From: Pseudomonas sp. ATCC PTA-122608
GTDB taxonomy: Bacteria > Pseudomonadota > Gammaproteobacteria > Pseudomonadales > Pseudomonadaceae
Assembly (NCBI RefSeq): GCF_001952855.1
Contig: NZ_LPNO01000017.1
Span: 1 to 43,329, forward strand
DNA length: 43,329 nucleotides
Reading direction: 5' to 3'
Positions 25,001-33,551 of the stretch are shown one piece after another (position 1 is the stretch's first letter; every line of letters starts with the position of its first letter). The translations under genes and the position numbers were made by a program. The notes under the pieces are model-generated. The model ran no database searches and was not told the origin of the DNA. It saw nothing but the letters and a program-made list of their open reading frames with translations.

Positions 25001-25173
25001 TGTTCTACATCGGCGAGCATCATTTCGGCACGTTGACCGCCTTCGTGCCGGGCGCTTCGGCCCAGGGTTTCAAGTTCACTTCGGCGTTGCCGGTGCAGGT
25101 ACTCAAAGGCATGGCGCCGATTCTTACGCCCTATCTGCAACCGGGCAACAACAGTTTATGCAGCGTGCGCTGA
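22066..25173 (+). CDS. Divergent class A penicillin-binding protein-like (GT51 plus transpeptidase)
   Basis: A 1035-residue inner-membrane protein. After a basic stretch (HRRRRLWWR) one membrane helix (about 42-60) is followed by a periplasmic body. The glycosyltransferase 51 region (about 165-320) keeps Glu191-Asp (IEDRDLL) and GGSTLATQ (232-239), plus DYLN and the GMAEGLRVWYG block, but the usual EDxxFxxHxG continuation is missing. The transpeptidase region has Ser520-x-x-Lys523 (GSTAKL), Ser626-Ile-Asn628 and Lys949-Thr-Gly951, a full set of penicillin-binding motifs with an unusually long spacing. It probably polymerises and crosslinks peptidoglycan or a variant. Start: ATG 22066 with ATG 22081 as alternative; neither has a good Shine-Dalgarno. 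The upstream array could influence its expression. Confidence 0.87.
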   Translation: MDQSTMGALWQNASTKAAVSTDSPDEQPLPQSPHRRRRLWWRLFWLVLLIALIALSFAALREMRTSRLQAKTFTDIASTLTYQMHSGPSDARVYPGAGPFDKRLGYSALGEFLPRLIKRDYLIQAQARFSPDLMAYAQRDLFVPYPEKIQAGLTITDCRAAPLYQFTYPQQFYPSFAAIPPVVVSSLLFIEDRDLLDPKNPQLNPAVDWPRFAKAAWSQVAKLLHLPGQTAGGSTLATQLEKYRHSPDGLTLSGGEKIRQMISASVRAYQDGPQTLAARQDIVRDYLNSVPLSAVPGHGEVHGMAEGLRVWYGADFNQTNALLISTAPQQLPQKGLALREVLSLMIAQRRPSHYLSKGHKELADLTDSHIRLLAQNNVIDPALASAALASKVTYRDWQQQPTIQPIETNKGISVARTRLAALLNQPLYDLDRLDLSATSTLQADLQSQASTYLKQLADPAFAAQIGLLGPTLLTPASTAQVRYSFNLYEMTPDGARVRVQTDSTDQPFDINEGSKLELGSTAKLRVMTTYLQIVSELHDKYAATPAAELRKVPVDDTDRITRWALDYLAQNSDRNLPAMLDAALNRQYSANTGEGFFTGGGMHHFHNFRSQDNGRNPTLIEALRESINLPFIRLMRDLVRYTTYQGPNNSAELLKDDNDPRRQEYLAQFADREGTTFLLKFWKKYRNKDTQARLDTFLDGMHPTAIRLAAVHRYLLPNASQASFNSFVRSHLSSVKSTEKLTDERLEKLYQNYGPGAYDLPDQGYIAKVHPLDLWLMGYLLNNPDATFTQATAASEHERQEVYSWLFKSRHKSARDSRIRTMLEIEAFLDIHQRWQKVGYPFDHLVPSLATAIGSSGDRPAALAELVGIILNDGVRQPTLRIDSLRFAADTPYETRLVNDPDRGKRVMPSEVATALKGALSQVVDAGTARRVSGSFKLADGTPLAMGGKTGTGDNRIEAIGAGGRILSSKAINRTATFVFYIGEHHFGTLTAFVPGASAQGFKFTSALPVQVLKGMAPILTPYLQPGNNSLCSVR

Positions 25174-25308
25174 AGGGGCTATCCATGCGCTTTTCACGTG
25201 CGGATTACTGAAGGATCCGCCGCCGTTTCCACCCACTTTTCAAACTTATCCGCAGCCGTGCCGGTGCATAGACTCAAGCCTTCTTTTTGAGCTCTACAGG
25301 TTGCCCCC

Positions 25309-28300
25309 ATGGCCGATCTACCCGACCAGTCCCTGCACCACGCATTCATCCGGAACGCCTTGCCGAACTGGTTGAAAACCACCTCGCCACACCGACTTGC
25401 CGCCCTGAGGGCCGTCGCCGGCCAAGGTATTCGCCCTTACCCTCATGCCAGCGCCAGCCAGCATCTGGCACTCAAGCCCGCCATTGCCGAACACTGGCAA
25501 CAGCACAACGAACTGGAGAAAAGATTCCAGCCGTTGACCGACGTGTACAGCTTCGCCGAGCCACTGCTGAAAAATGCCCTGATGCCTTACGGCGACATCA
25601 ACGTCAACGCCACTTTCGTGCGCTTGTATGTGAACGCCAACGTCGGTTGGTGGGTGCATGATTTCAAGCAAGGCGTGCAAAGCAAGACCTTGTCGCTGCT
25701 GGACGCGGCACTGGCCAACTTCGCCGCCTCGGACACGTTCGTCGACCACGCCTTCCTGTCCGCCGAAGACCCGCTCGGCCAACGCGACGTGCTGACACTG
25801 CGCCATGGAACGACCGGCGCGGTACTGACCGCCGAGCAGTTCAAGCAGATCTGCCGCACCCTGGACCTGGGTGCTCGCTACCAGGCCAGCATCAGGCAGG
25901 CGTTGGGGTTCGATAACCCTGCGTTGACCCAGGCTCTGCGGCTGCAGGTGGCTGCCAGTCAGAAAGCGGCTCTTTTGACGGCAGCCCACCTGGCCCTGAT
26001 CAACCGTGATATCGACACCGATGCCCACGGCGCCGTGCTGGACCTGATCGCCGATCGCACCGCGCTGCTGGAGGGCCTACCCCTTGAATGCCATTCCCTG
26101 AGCCTGATGAATACGGCATTGACCGGTGTCCTGCTGCTGTTCGTCCCTCAGCGGGACCGGCCTGTCGGACAGGTCGTGGTGTACATCCCCGAAGACCCCG
26201 AACACCCCTTGAAGCAATACCCTTCGCCCGACGCCTTCCTCAGCCACCTCACCCAAAAGCTACGAGACAAACAGCGCTACCAGACCTTCTTCAGCCGGTT
26301 CATCGCTCACGCCGAGCGCGGTGCGTTTTTTACCGGCCTCGATACCCGCTTGAGCCATGTGCGCTGGCACCAAACTGCACACACCGACCCACGCCCCAGC
26401 TGGCGCGACACGCCGATTAGCCAGCCCAACCTGCAATTCAGTGTGCAGGCCATCGGCGACGATCAGGTCAATCGCTCTGCTCTGGCGAGTGACAACGACC
26501 TGTGGAATTACCAATACCGCACCCGGCTGAACAAGATCGTCAACGACGCACGCGACATCGCCGTACCCACCGCCACCGCCGACCGCCACGCGCGATGGGC
26601 CTGGTGGGACAACCTGGAGAACATGCTCTCGGACATCTTCAATGCCGCCTTGCTGGTGTTCACCCCGTTCGTGCCACTGCTGGGTGAGGCGATGCTCGCC
26701 TATAGCCTTTACCAGATCACCGACGAGGTATTCGAAGGCATCGTCGACTGGGCGCAGGGCCGTGGGATCGAGGCTGCCGAGCAGGTGGTCGGGGTGGCTG
26801 ACAGTGTGATTCAGTTCGCCCTGTTTGGGGCCTCCAGCCAATTGGGCAAACGCCTCAGCCCCTTCATCGAAGGGCTGCGCCGGGTGCAACGCGCCGATGG
26901 CAGCACCCGCCTGTGGCACCCGGACCTTGCGCCCTACGCCCTGAAAAACCTCGACTCGCCACCTGCCGCCACGGGCTTGCACAACCATCAAGGTAAGCAG
27001 TTGCTCGCACTGGACGGCGCGCATTTCGAGGTACAACAAGACCCCGACACCCGCGACCATCGCATCCTCCACCCGCAACGCCCCGACGCCTATCAACCCC
27101 AGGTGCGCTTCAACGGCGACGGCGCCTTTGTGCATGAGACCGAACAGCCCCGCACCTGGGACAGCATCACCCTGATGCGCCGCCTGGGGCCACGCACCGA
27201 AGCGTTCAACGATCATGACCTGGAGCGCATCCGTCGGATCAGCGGCACCGACGAAGACGTGTTGCGCGGTGTCTACGTGCAGAACCGACCGACCCCACCG
27301 TTGCTCGACGCCACCCTCAACCGCTACGAGGCGCACCGGGCCGCCGTTGAGACCGTACAGAAACTGCGCAGCGGCGCGCCGTTGCCTCTGGACGCAACGT
27401 CGGCCTGGTTCGAGCAGACCATCACCGAACTGCCGGGCTGGCCCCAGGACAAGGCACTGCAAGTGTTCGTGCGCTCGGACCTGACAGGCGATTCGCGCAA
27501 GTACGCCAACCCTGACGCCCCACCGGCAGACACCTTGCAAATCAGCGTGGCCGACGTAATGTCCGGCCGGTTGCCGGAGCGTGTACTGGGTTTTCTTGAT
27601 GAGGCATCGATCAACCCGCTAGTGGGACGCGAAACGCCATCGGCGCAACGGCTCCAGGCGCTGCGCGATCAACTGGCGGACTATGTGGCCACCCAGACCC
27701 ACGACGTCACCGGCTACATTTATCAAATACGCGAGCAAACCACAGACCCGCGCATACGCCAGTTACGCGAGCACATCGCGCCCCTGGACTTGCCGCTGGC
27801 GCGAGCGCTGGTCGAGGGCCACGCGTCGGGCCTGGAACGGCGCCAGCACGCCCGTGAATTGAGCTTCGCCCAGAACACCACTCACGCCTACACCGGTTTT
27901 TTCTCACCGTGGCCTGTGACCGAAGGCACCGAACGGCTGGTGCTCAACACCCTCAAGCGCCACAGTGATGGCTTCGGTGACGTGTACCTGCAAATCCGCG
28001 AGCAGACGCCGGAAGGTAGCGTGCGGTGTGAAGCTGGGCCTGTCGATGCGAGCCGTCGCCGGGTGCTGGTGAGGAAAAACAGCGGCGATTACGAGTTGTT
28101 CGACCAAGCCAGCCAGCGCCTGCACGGCCCAGACAGCCTGTACGAATGCCTGTTGCGGGCACTCTCCGACGATCAGCACAGCGTGCTCGGCTTCCGACCA
28201 GGCCAGGGTGCCGGGCTCAAACACTGGCTGATGGAAACCCTGGAGCCGCTGGCCGAACGCCGCCTGGCCCTGGCACAACCGCCGCTGCGCAGTATTGCCG

Positions 28301-30357
28301 ACCGCCAGACCAACGCTTTGCTGGGCGGGCCCGCCTATAGCCGTTTGCGCCGCTCGCATCAGGCCATGGCCAATGTCCATACCCGAGAGGTGCTGGAACA
28401 CCTGTTCCCGACGCTGGACGAGGCTCGTCGTGAGCGCTTCATCAATGACATCGGCCTCGGCGAGATCAACGACACTCTCAACCGCCTGGTGACCGAGCGA
28501 CATGCCCTGCAAACAGAACTGGAAAGCTGGAAGCGGGTACCCAGTGCCTACCCCAAAAACAGCCTGATAGCCCGTGAAGAAAGAAGCCACAAGCACATCA
28601 TCAGTCAGAGGCTCTACCGCTGTTGGGAAGATCGGCTTGCCGAACACGCCGATGACTGGGGCCAGGTACAAAACGGCGCCAGTCTGGACCTCGGCGGGCT
28701 GCAGCTGCCCGGCGAATTGCCGCGCCTTCAGAGCGGGTTCGAACACGTGACGCGCCTGGACCTGGCGCACAGCGAACTGCGTGATCACCACGGGCAGTTC
28801 TTGCAAGCATTCCCGTCATTGCGCTCCCTGGACATCAGCAACAATCACCTCACCCAACTCCCGGAAGCCGTCAGCACCATGCGTTTCATGCGCCACCTGA
28901 ATCTGGGGCAAAACCAGATCGGCTTGCTGCCCGGCGATCAGATACGCCTGAAAAACCTGCGGCACCTGCGCAGCCTTAACCTGCACCACAACCCTTTGCA
29001 GGCCGTACCGGACTTGTCAAAAATGCCGCACTTGGAGCGGGTGTTCCTGGACCGCACGCCGATCACAATCTGGCCACGTGGGTTGTTTGCCCATCCGCGC
29101 AGCGCCGAGTTTGTGCTGGACCTGAGCCACACGCAGATCGACCACCTGCCGGAGTTTGCGCCCGGCAGCGACGAGGCCCTGACCATCGCCCGAACACGTC
29201 TGGACCGCAATAACCTGCGCAACGATCAACGCCAGCTGTATGAGCAATACCGAATGGCTGCCGGGCTGGACCCCAACCGCGCGTATGAACCCAAAGGTGA
29301 GGCCGCCCCCTGGCTGGAGCTGATCGAGGAACCCCAGCGCCAGGCCCATCAGCAGCTTTGGGATGAGGTCGAGCACGAACATGGCTCCCAGGGCTTGTTC
29401 GAGATTATCAAGGCGCTGGAGCCCCCGGAGTTCATTCAAACCGCCGAGGACGATCAAGCCTATGCGGCCAACCAGTTGCAACTGAGCCAGCACGTGTGGC
29501 GCCTGCTGCGGGCCGTGCACGCCGACAGCGAGTTACGTGACAAGCTGTTTAAGATGTCGAGCTTCCCTGGGTTGTGTGCCGATGGCAGCGCACAAATTTT
29601 CAACGACATGGGCATCGAAGTGCTGGCCAACGAAGCCGAGCGCTACGCGCTGTCGGCCAGCGAACGTGAAGGCAAACTGGTGACCCTGGCAAAGGGCAGC
29701 GCACGCTTGCGGCACTTGAATAAGGTAGCCGCGCAAGACATCGCGCACCGCCTGTTGCCGGTGAAGGATGGCGGCCTCGGCTTGCGCCTGCGCGCGCAGT
29801 TAGAGGATGGCTTGCCGGGCGAAGTCGACGACGTGGAAATCTACCTGAGTTACCAGACCACCCTGGCTTCGCGCCTGGATTTGCCGTGGCTGGCCGACCA
29901 CATGCTGTACCGCATCACTGGCGACGTGCATCCGGCCCAGATCGAGCAGGCGTTCACCACGGTGCTCGAACTGGGTGAGGGCGACGGCCTGGTGAACCAG
30001 ATGCTGCTGGAACCCTATTGGGAGCAATACCTGCACGACCGCCACCCGCAGGCGATGGAGGCTAATGCCCGACACTTCGACGAGCAGTGCGCACGCCTGG
30101 ATGAACTGCAGGAAGCCCAGGCCAATGGCTTGCCCGACGAGCAGAAGGAAGCATTGAGGCTCACGCTGAAGGGCCTCGCCGATGCCCTGGATGTGCCGCC
30201 CGAGCGGGTATTTACCGGGCGGCCGATGGCAGACGAAACCTACAACCTGTTGCTCAATGAACTGGGCTACCGCGAGAAGCAATGGATGCGTGAGTTGACC
30301 CGCGAGGCTCTGGAACGACATGGCAAAGAGCGCAACCGCGTCCCGATCGAAGGCTGA
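25309..30357 (+). CDS. Large LRR protein with NEL-type E3 ubiquitin ligase domain (dermonecrotic-toxin-like)
   Basis: A 1682-residue protein. The first 1100 residues resemble the dermonecrotic-toxin-like region common in large Pseudomonas proteins of this class, including a hydrophobic patch (DIFNAALLVFTPFVPLLGEAML, about 443-465). Leucine-rich repeats occupy about 1125-1270 (LDLAHSEL, LRSLDISNNHLTQLP, LNLHHNPLQAVP). The C-terminal NEL domain (about 1290-1670) has Cys1423 in LCADGSAQIFNDMG, matching the CxD catalytic motif of IpaH/SspH ligases, which ubiquitinate eukaryotic host proteins after secretion. No Sec signal peptide is present, so a type III or VI route, or release by lysis, is possible but unseen. 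ATG 25309 has AGG 9 bases upstream. It follows the PBP-like gene after 135 bases and ends at a hairpin facing the fimbrial operon. The gene is intact. Confidence 0.9.
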   Translation: MADLPDQSLHHAFIRNALPNWLKTTSPHRLAALRAVAGQGIRPYPHASASQHLALKPAIAEHWQQHNELEKRFQPLTDVYSFAEPLLKNALMPYGDINVNATFVRLYVNANVGWWVHDFKQGVQSKTLSLLDAALANFAASDTFVDHAFLSAEDPLGQRDVLTLRHGTTGAVLTAEQFKQICRTLDLGARYQASIRQALGFDNPALTQALRLQVAASQKAALLTAAHLALINRDIDTDAHGAVLDLIADRTALLEGLPLECHSLSLMNTALTGVLLLFVPQRDRPVGQVVVYIPEDPEHPLKQYPSPDAFLSHLTQKLRDKQRYQTFFSRFIAHAERGAFFTGLDTRLSHVRWHQTAHTDPRPSWRDTPISQPNLQFSVQAIGDDQVNRSALASDNDLWNYQYRTRLNKIVNDARDIAVPTATADRHARWAWWDNLENMLSDIFNAALLVFTPFVPLLGEAMLAYSLYQITDEVFEGIVDWAQGRGIEAAEQVVGVADSVIQFALFGASSQLGKRLSPFIEGLRRVQRADGSTRLWHPDLAPYALKNLDSPPAATGLHNHQGKQLLALDGAHFEVQQDPDTRDHRILHPQRPDAYQPQVRFNGDGAFVHETEQPRTWDSITLMRRLGPRTEAFNDHDLERIRRISGTDEDVLRGVYVQNRPTPPLLDATLNRYEAHRAAVETVQKLRSGAPLPLDATSAWFEQTITELPGWPQDKALQVFVRSDLTGDSRKYANPDAPPADTLQISVADVMSGRLPERVLGFLDEASINPLVGRETPSAQRLQALRDQLADYVATQTHDVTGYIYQIREQTTDPRIRQLREHIAPLDLPLARALVEGHASGLERRQHARELSFAQNTTHAYTGFFSPWPVTEGTERLVLNTLKRHSDGFGDVYLQIREQTPEGSVRCEAGPVDASRRRVLVRKNSGDYELFDQASQRLHGPDSLYECLLRALSDDQHSVLGFRPGQGAGLKHWLMETLEPLAERRLALAQPPLRSIADRQTNALLGGPAYSRLRRSHQAMANVHTREVLEHLFPTLDEARRERFINDIGLGEINDTLNRLVTERHALQTELESWKRVPSAYPKNSLIAREERSHKHIISQRLYRCWEDRLAEHADDWGQVQNGASLDLGGLQLPGELPRLQSGFEHVTRLDLAHSELRDHHGQFLQAFPSLRSLDISNNHLTQLPEAVSTMRFMRHLNLGQNQIGLLPGDQIRLKNLRHLRSLNLHHNPLQAVPDLSKMPHLERVFLDRTPITIWPRGLFAHPRSAEFVLDLSHTQIDHLPEFAPGSDEALTIARTRLDRNNLRNDQRQLYEQYRMAAGLDPNRAYEPKGEAAPWLELIEEPQRQAHQQLWDEVEHEHGSQGLFEIIKALEPPEFIQTAEDDQAYAANQLQLSQHVWRLLRAVHADSELRDKLFKMSSFPGLCADGSAQIFNDMGIEVLANEAERYALSASEREGKLVTLAKGSARLRHLNKVAAQDIAHRLLPVKDGGLGLRLRAQLEDGLPGEVDDVEIYLSYQTTLASRLDLPWLADHMLYRITGDVHPAQIEQAFTTVLELGEGDGLVNQMLLEPYWEQYLHDRHPQAMEANARHFDEQCARLDELQEAQANGLPDEQKEALRLTLKGLADALDVPPERVFTGRPMADETYNLLLNELGYREKQWMRELTREALERHGKERNRVPIEG

Positions 30358-30361
30358 CATC

Positions 30362-30381
30362 CACACCCTGAAACGGGTGTG
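30362..30381. terminator. Hairpin between toxin and fimbrial operon
   Basis: CACACCC-TGAAAC-GGGTGTG lies exactly between two convergent stop codons. No T-run follows on either strand, so it is a weak candidate terminator. Confidence 0.45.
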
Positions 30382-31353
30382 TCATGGCACACCCATCACC
30401 AGCACGCCGCTGCCATTTATCGGCCCCTCGACAGGCAGGGACCCCACTCGCTTGACCAACGTGAATGTCACTTCGTCACTCCCTGAACTGTTGGTAATGC
30501 GGGTCAGGAACGAGCCGTTGACTCGAACGGCAGCGCCGGCGCGGACAAGGGCCGTACCCACGTTCGGATTGCTCATCGTCAGCAAGTTGGCGTTGAACGA
30601 GGAAGGAGCACCTTTGTAAGTGATCGTGATTGGCGTCGTAATTCCCGGGTCCGGGCACCTGTAGGTGAGAGTGCGGTCTGTCCGAACGGTTGTGGTCAGC
30701 GGATCGGTACCTATCGCTCTCTGGTGCACGTTGCCGAAGTTGATCTCGATCGGGTTGTTATTGTTGATCGTGCACGATGACGGAGAGATGGTGAAGTTAT
30801 TGTTGGCGGTGTAAGTGAGCATGAGGCTCGTGGAGCCGCCATTATAGTTGTTGGTTTGGTCGAGACGTAGTACGCCGAGGGTGTCACCTGTTCGAATATC
30901 GATAGGGTTCGTCGGGTTGTTGCGTATCAATATATAAGGAATGGCATCGATCGGTATGGCGGCCGTGTTGTTAGGCATGGTCGCAATTCGAATACCATTC
31001 GGAACAGGCGTATCTCGGTACGTTCCGTTTATGCGCAGGCCGGTGGTTTGGCTAACGAACTTCGGGCCCGGCGTCCAGGCCGTGCCGATCCTTGCTCCGG
31101 TTGCCCAATAATCCTGCCGTCCATCCGGGGTATTGCCGTCGGGTTCAAATCGGCATTCGATCCTCACCCCTGACAAAAGGATACGAGGCTGATTCACCTC
31201 GAGTCGGACATTCACCGGGACTTGCAGGTTTAAAGTCCCGCCAACGTTCACCCTTTGCCACGCGCCGCCATTTACACGGCAATCCGCCGCCTTGGCGGTT
31301 GTAGTCACGCCAACCAGGAGGAGAAGCACTATGGCTCCATATGCTCGTTTCAT
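30382..31353 (-). CDS. Two-domain fimbrial tip adhesin
   Basis: A 323-residue exported protein at the end of the chaperone-usher operon. The signal peptide ends TTTAKA. The N-terminal half (about 23-185) is a likely receptor-binding domain with a Cys pair (ADCRVNGG, IECRFEP). The C-terminal half (about 190-323) is a pilin domain beginning SSCTINNNNPIEINFG with a second Cys in LTYRCPDPG. This FimH/MrfG-like arrangement, last gene of the operon and about twice subunit length, marks it as the tip adhesin. The receptor is unknown. Codon use looks less GC-rich than in the neighbouring toxin gene, with asparagine-rich stretches. Confidence 0.87.
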   Translation of the reverse strand: MKRAYGAIVLLLLVGVTTTAKAADCRVNGGAWQRVNVGGTLNLQVPVNVRLEVNQPRILLSGVRIECRFEPDGNTPDGRQDYWATGARIGTAWTPGPKFVSQTTGLRINGTYRDTPVPNGIRIATMPNNTAAIPIDAIPYILIRNNPTNPIDIRTGDTLGVLRLDQTNNYNGGSTSLMLTYTANNNFTISPSSCTINNNNPIEINFGNVHQRAIGTDPLTTTVRTDRTLTYRCPDPGITTPITITYKGAPSSFNANLLTMSNPNVGTALVRAGAAVRVNGSFLTRITNSSGSDEVTFTLVKRVGSLPVEGPINGSGVLVMGVP

Positions 31354-31389
31354 GTTGTTCTCTTTCTTCCTATGAATAACGGTTTGGCG

Positions 31390-31923
31390 CTATGGATAAT
31401 CCAGCGTAAAAGTCGAGGTCACCCTGTAAGTACCGTGCCCGATGGTCTTGTCCCGCAGGGCATCCGGCTCTCCCCGCACGTAGGCCTTGAGCTCGATGAC
31501 ATTGTTGCCAGGGGTCAGGCTCTGTTCGTCACCGACCTTATTCACGGGTACAGGCTTATCGCTCAGCGTCTCCAGGCCGAGCCCGATACCTGAGGCACCA
31601 CTTCCGCCATCCAGCGCGAACAAACCGGGCAGCGCACGGTTCTCTGCGCCGCCGAACAGGACGGTGACTGACTCGCTGATGGTGGTATTGCAGTCATCCA
31701 GGTGCAGCGTGAAGCGTTTGCCCACCGAGCGTGTGTTGATGTAGAGGTGCTTGCTGGTCAGGTCCCACAGTTCCAGGGTGATGGCTTCATCGCCCGGGCG
31801 GATGGTGCAGGCCTGTTCAACCAGGTTGCCCTTGAACCTCAGGTTGTCCGCCGCGTGCGCCGCGGCAGCCAGGCCGAAGGTCAGCAACAGGGCCAGCCCG
31901 TTATCAATAACTGCATGTCGCAT
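31390..31923 (-). CDS. Fimbrial minor subunit
   Basis: A 177-residue pilin-like protein. It has a signal peptide (LALLLTFGLAAAAHA), an early Cys (EQACTIRPGD) and a second one in LDDCNTT that form the usual subunit disulfide. The C-terminal end YRVTSTFTLDYP is the donor-groove beta-zipper recognised by PapD-like chaperones. It lies between the adhesin and a 159-residue subunit and is probably an adaptor near the tip. The spacing to both neighbours is short, so it belongs to one operon. Confidence 0.87.
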   Translation of the reverse strand: MRHAVIDNGLALLLTFGLAAAAHAADNLRFKGNLVEQACTIRPGDEAITLELWDLTSKHLYINTRSVGKRFTLHLDDCNTTISESVTVLFGGAENRALPGLFALDGGSGASGIGLGLETLSDKPVPVNKVGDEQSLTPGNNVIELKAYVRGEPDALRDKTIGHGTYRVTSTFTLDYP

Positions 31924-31934
31924 AGACTCGACTC

Positions 31935-32414
31935 CTACTGGTATTCAGCCAACAGCGTGGCCACCGCCGTGAACCTGGTGGGGGCCAGGATTGAACCCGG
32001 CCGTTTGACGGGTACCACTTCCAACGTCGGCGGCGATGCCAGGCTTATGTCCAGTGGCGTGTTGAGTCGAAACGGCAGGTTGTTTTGATACAGCCGAATA
32101 CCCAGATCAGGCGCAGTGGTCTGCACCGCCGAATTATCAAATGTCGTTTCTGTGCCCTTGATGCTCAACTTCAGCAGCCACGGCAACGTGGAAGCGCCAC
32201 AGCGGATCGTGTAGCCGACGCCCTTGCGGTATTTCACGCCATCGACGCGCTTGGTGCCGACATCCCCGAAATCGACTTCAATCGTGCTGCCCGAATCAAT
32301 CGTGCAGGGCGGCGGCTCGTTCAGCGTTCCGTTGAACGTCAGGTTGGCCGACGCACCGCTGCAAAGGCCAATGGAACACAAGGCGAGCAACGCTCGCTGC
32401 GGCCAACGTGTCAT
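31935..32414 (-). CDS. Fimbrial minor subunit, paralogue of the next gene upstream
   Basis: A 159-residue pilin-like protein from ATG 32414, which has GAGAGGA about 7 bases upstream; a frame ten codons longer lacks this. The signal peptide is ALLALCSIGLCSGASA. The mature part shares EPPPCTIDSGSTIEVDFG, RVDGVKYR, YTIRC, DLGIRLY, PVKRPGS and the EYQ end with the protein encoded at 32441, showing a tandem duplication. Cys pair: PPPC and TIRC. Probably an adaptor subunit of the fimbrial tip. Confidence 0.87.
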   Translation of the reverse strand: MTRWPQRALLALCSIGLCSGASANLTFNGTLNEPPPCTIDSGSTIEVDFGDVGTKRVDGVKYRKGVGYTIRCGASTLPWLLKLSIKGTETTFDNSAVQTTAPDLGIRLYQNNLPFRLNTPLDISLASPPTLEVVPVKRPGSILAPTRFTAVATLLAEYQ

Positions 32415-32440
32415 TGATCGTTCCTCTCTATTTGGGCTCG

Positions 32441-32938
32441 TCATTGGTACTCGATCACCAGGGTGGCGGCAGTCGCAAAGGCCCCTCCGGTCAGCGTGCT
32501 GCCCGCGCGTTTCACCGGCACCGCCTGCACGGCCGGAAAGGTTGGATGGGTAAACCTCAGGGGCGTATTCAGGGGCCAGTCAGCCCCATTGGCGAACAGC
32601 TTTATCCCGAGATCCGTCTTGGGCGTGGAGAGCACTTTGCTATCGAACGCCGCCCCCGCACCCTTGAGTTCCAGGGTCATCGCGTTGCTGAAAACAGGCG
32701 GGTCACACCTGACGGTATAAGGCACCTCCCGACGATAATTGACGCCATCAATTCGTGACGTGAGCAGGTCGTTGCCAAACGGCACATTCAGCGTGCTCCC
32801 ACTGTTAATCACGCACGGCGGCGGCGCGATGATGACCGCGCGGATGGTCAGGTTGGTATCGGCCTGCACATCCAGGCTGACAGCCCATAGCAGGCCCGCA
32901 CCGATAAAAATGGCCCACGGGCCGGTTAACCTGCTCAT
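32441..32938 (-). CDS. Fimbrial minor subunit, tandem paralogue
   Basis: A 165-residue pilin-like protein, assuming ATG 32938 with AAGGGCAG upstream; an alternative ATG at 32956 overlaps the previous gene. After the signal peptide (ending VQA) come APPPCVINSGSTLNVPFG, RIDGVNYRREVPYTVRC, DLGIKLFANG, PVKRAGS and LVIEYQ, aligning along the whole length with the protein at 31935. The Cys pair and C-terminal beta motif are retained. Two adaptors of the same type may set tip length or allow alternation. Confidence 0.86.
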   Translation of the reverse strand: MSRLTGPWAIFIGAGLLWAVSLDVQADTNLTIRAVIIAPPPCVINSGSTLNVPFGNDLLTSRIDGVNYRREVPYTVRCDPPVFSNAMTLELKGAGAAFDSKVLSTPKTDLGIKLFANGADWPLNTPLRFTHPTFPAVQAVPVKRAGSTLTGGAFATAATLVIEYQ

Positions 32939-32948
32939 TGCTCTGCCC

Positions 32949-33530
32949 TTACTCATAGTTGAGCCTGAAATCCACCACGGCCCGAAATGCCCCGCTGGTC
33001 AAGGGTGCGGAGGTGCGCGTGGGCTGGACATTCCAGGTTTGAGTGCTGGCGCCCAAGGGCAAGAACAAAGGTTCGCCCCGTGAGCCCAGCTGTACATCCC
33101 GCCCCACGGCATCGGTCAAGCGCAGGCCCATCCCGGTGATGCCTTGCACCTTGACCAGCCGTGGATCATCGGCATCGGCGGGCGCAACAAACGTGACTGA
33201 CAGCACAGGTTGATGTGCGCTCCATGTGAGATTTCCCGTGCGCGCATTCGCGATACTGCCGGCGGTGCGCTGGCAATCCTTGAATTGCAGTTGAAATGGC
33301 TTGGATGTCGCCTGGTCGCCGGGCCGTTGCAACTGGCCGGCCGATACGGCGCCCAAATCAATCGTTTGATGCAGGGAGTTCATTTCCAGGCTGCAAGGCA
33401 TTTCGTGCATGGACCCGCGAATATTGAGCATCCCGACCATGCCCTCCAGATCCTCGTCATCCGCGGCGTGCGCCTGCCCCATCAAGGCCGGTAACAGGCA
33501 GCCCAAGACCTTCACTTTGTGCAACTTCAT
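32949..33530 (-). CDS. Fimbrial subunit
   Basis: A 193-residue exported subunit directly after the chaperone gene. The signal peptide ends GQAHA, followed by an acidic linker DDEDLEG. The Cys pair lies in HEMPCSLEM and QFKDCQR, and the chaperone-recognised end is FRAVVDFRLNYE. It has the classic DLGAVSAGQLQRPGDQATSKPFQLQFKDC pattern (in pieces) of pilins. Position suggests an adaptor or second shaft subunit. Its stop is only a few bases from the start of the next gene. Confidence 0.88.
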   Translation of the reverse strand: MKLHKVKVLGCLLPALMGQAHAADDEDLEGMVGMLNIRGSMHEMPCSLEMNSLHQTIDLGAVSAGQLQRPGDQATSKPFQLQFKDCQRTAGSIANARTGNLTWSAHQPVLSVTFVAPADADDPRLVKVQGITGMGLRLTDAVGRDVQLGSRGEPLFLPLGASTQTWNVQPTRTSAPLTSGAFRAVVDFRLNYE

Positions 33531-33551
33531 GATGTTCTCCGGCAGAAGGCA

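Noticed and set aside
22261..25140. 959-codon minus-strand frame opposite the PBP-like gene
   Set aside because: Antisense shadow of a GC-rich gene; no family features, no start signals. The same applies to long frames opposite the GltS-like gene (15491-17452), the kinase (8639-10303) and the TonB receptor (41093-42724).
25174..25308. Eight-codon frame after the PBP-like gene
   Set aside because: Too short to support; no conserved feature visible.
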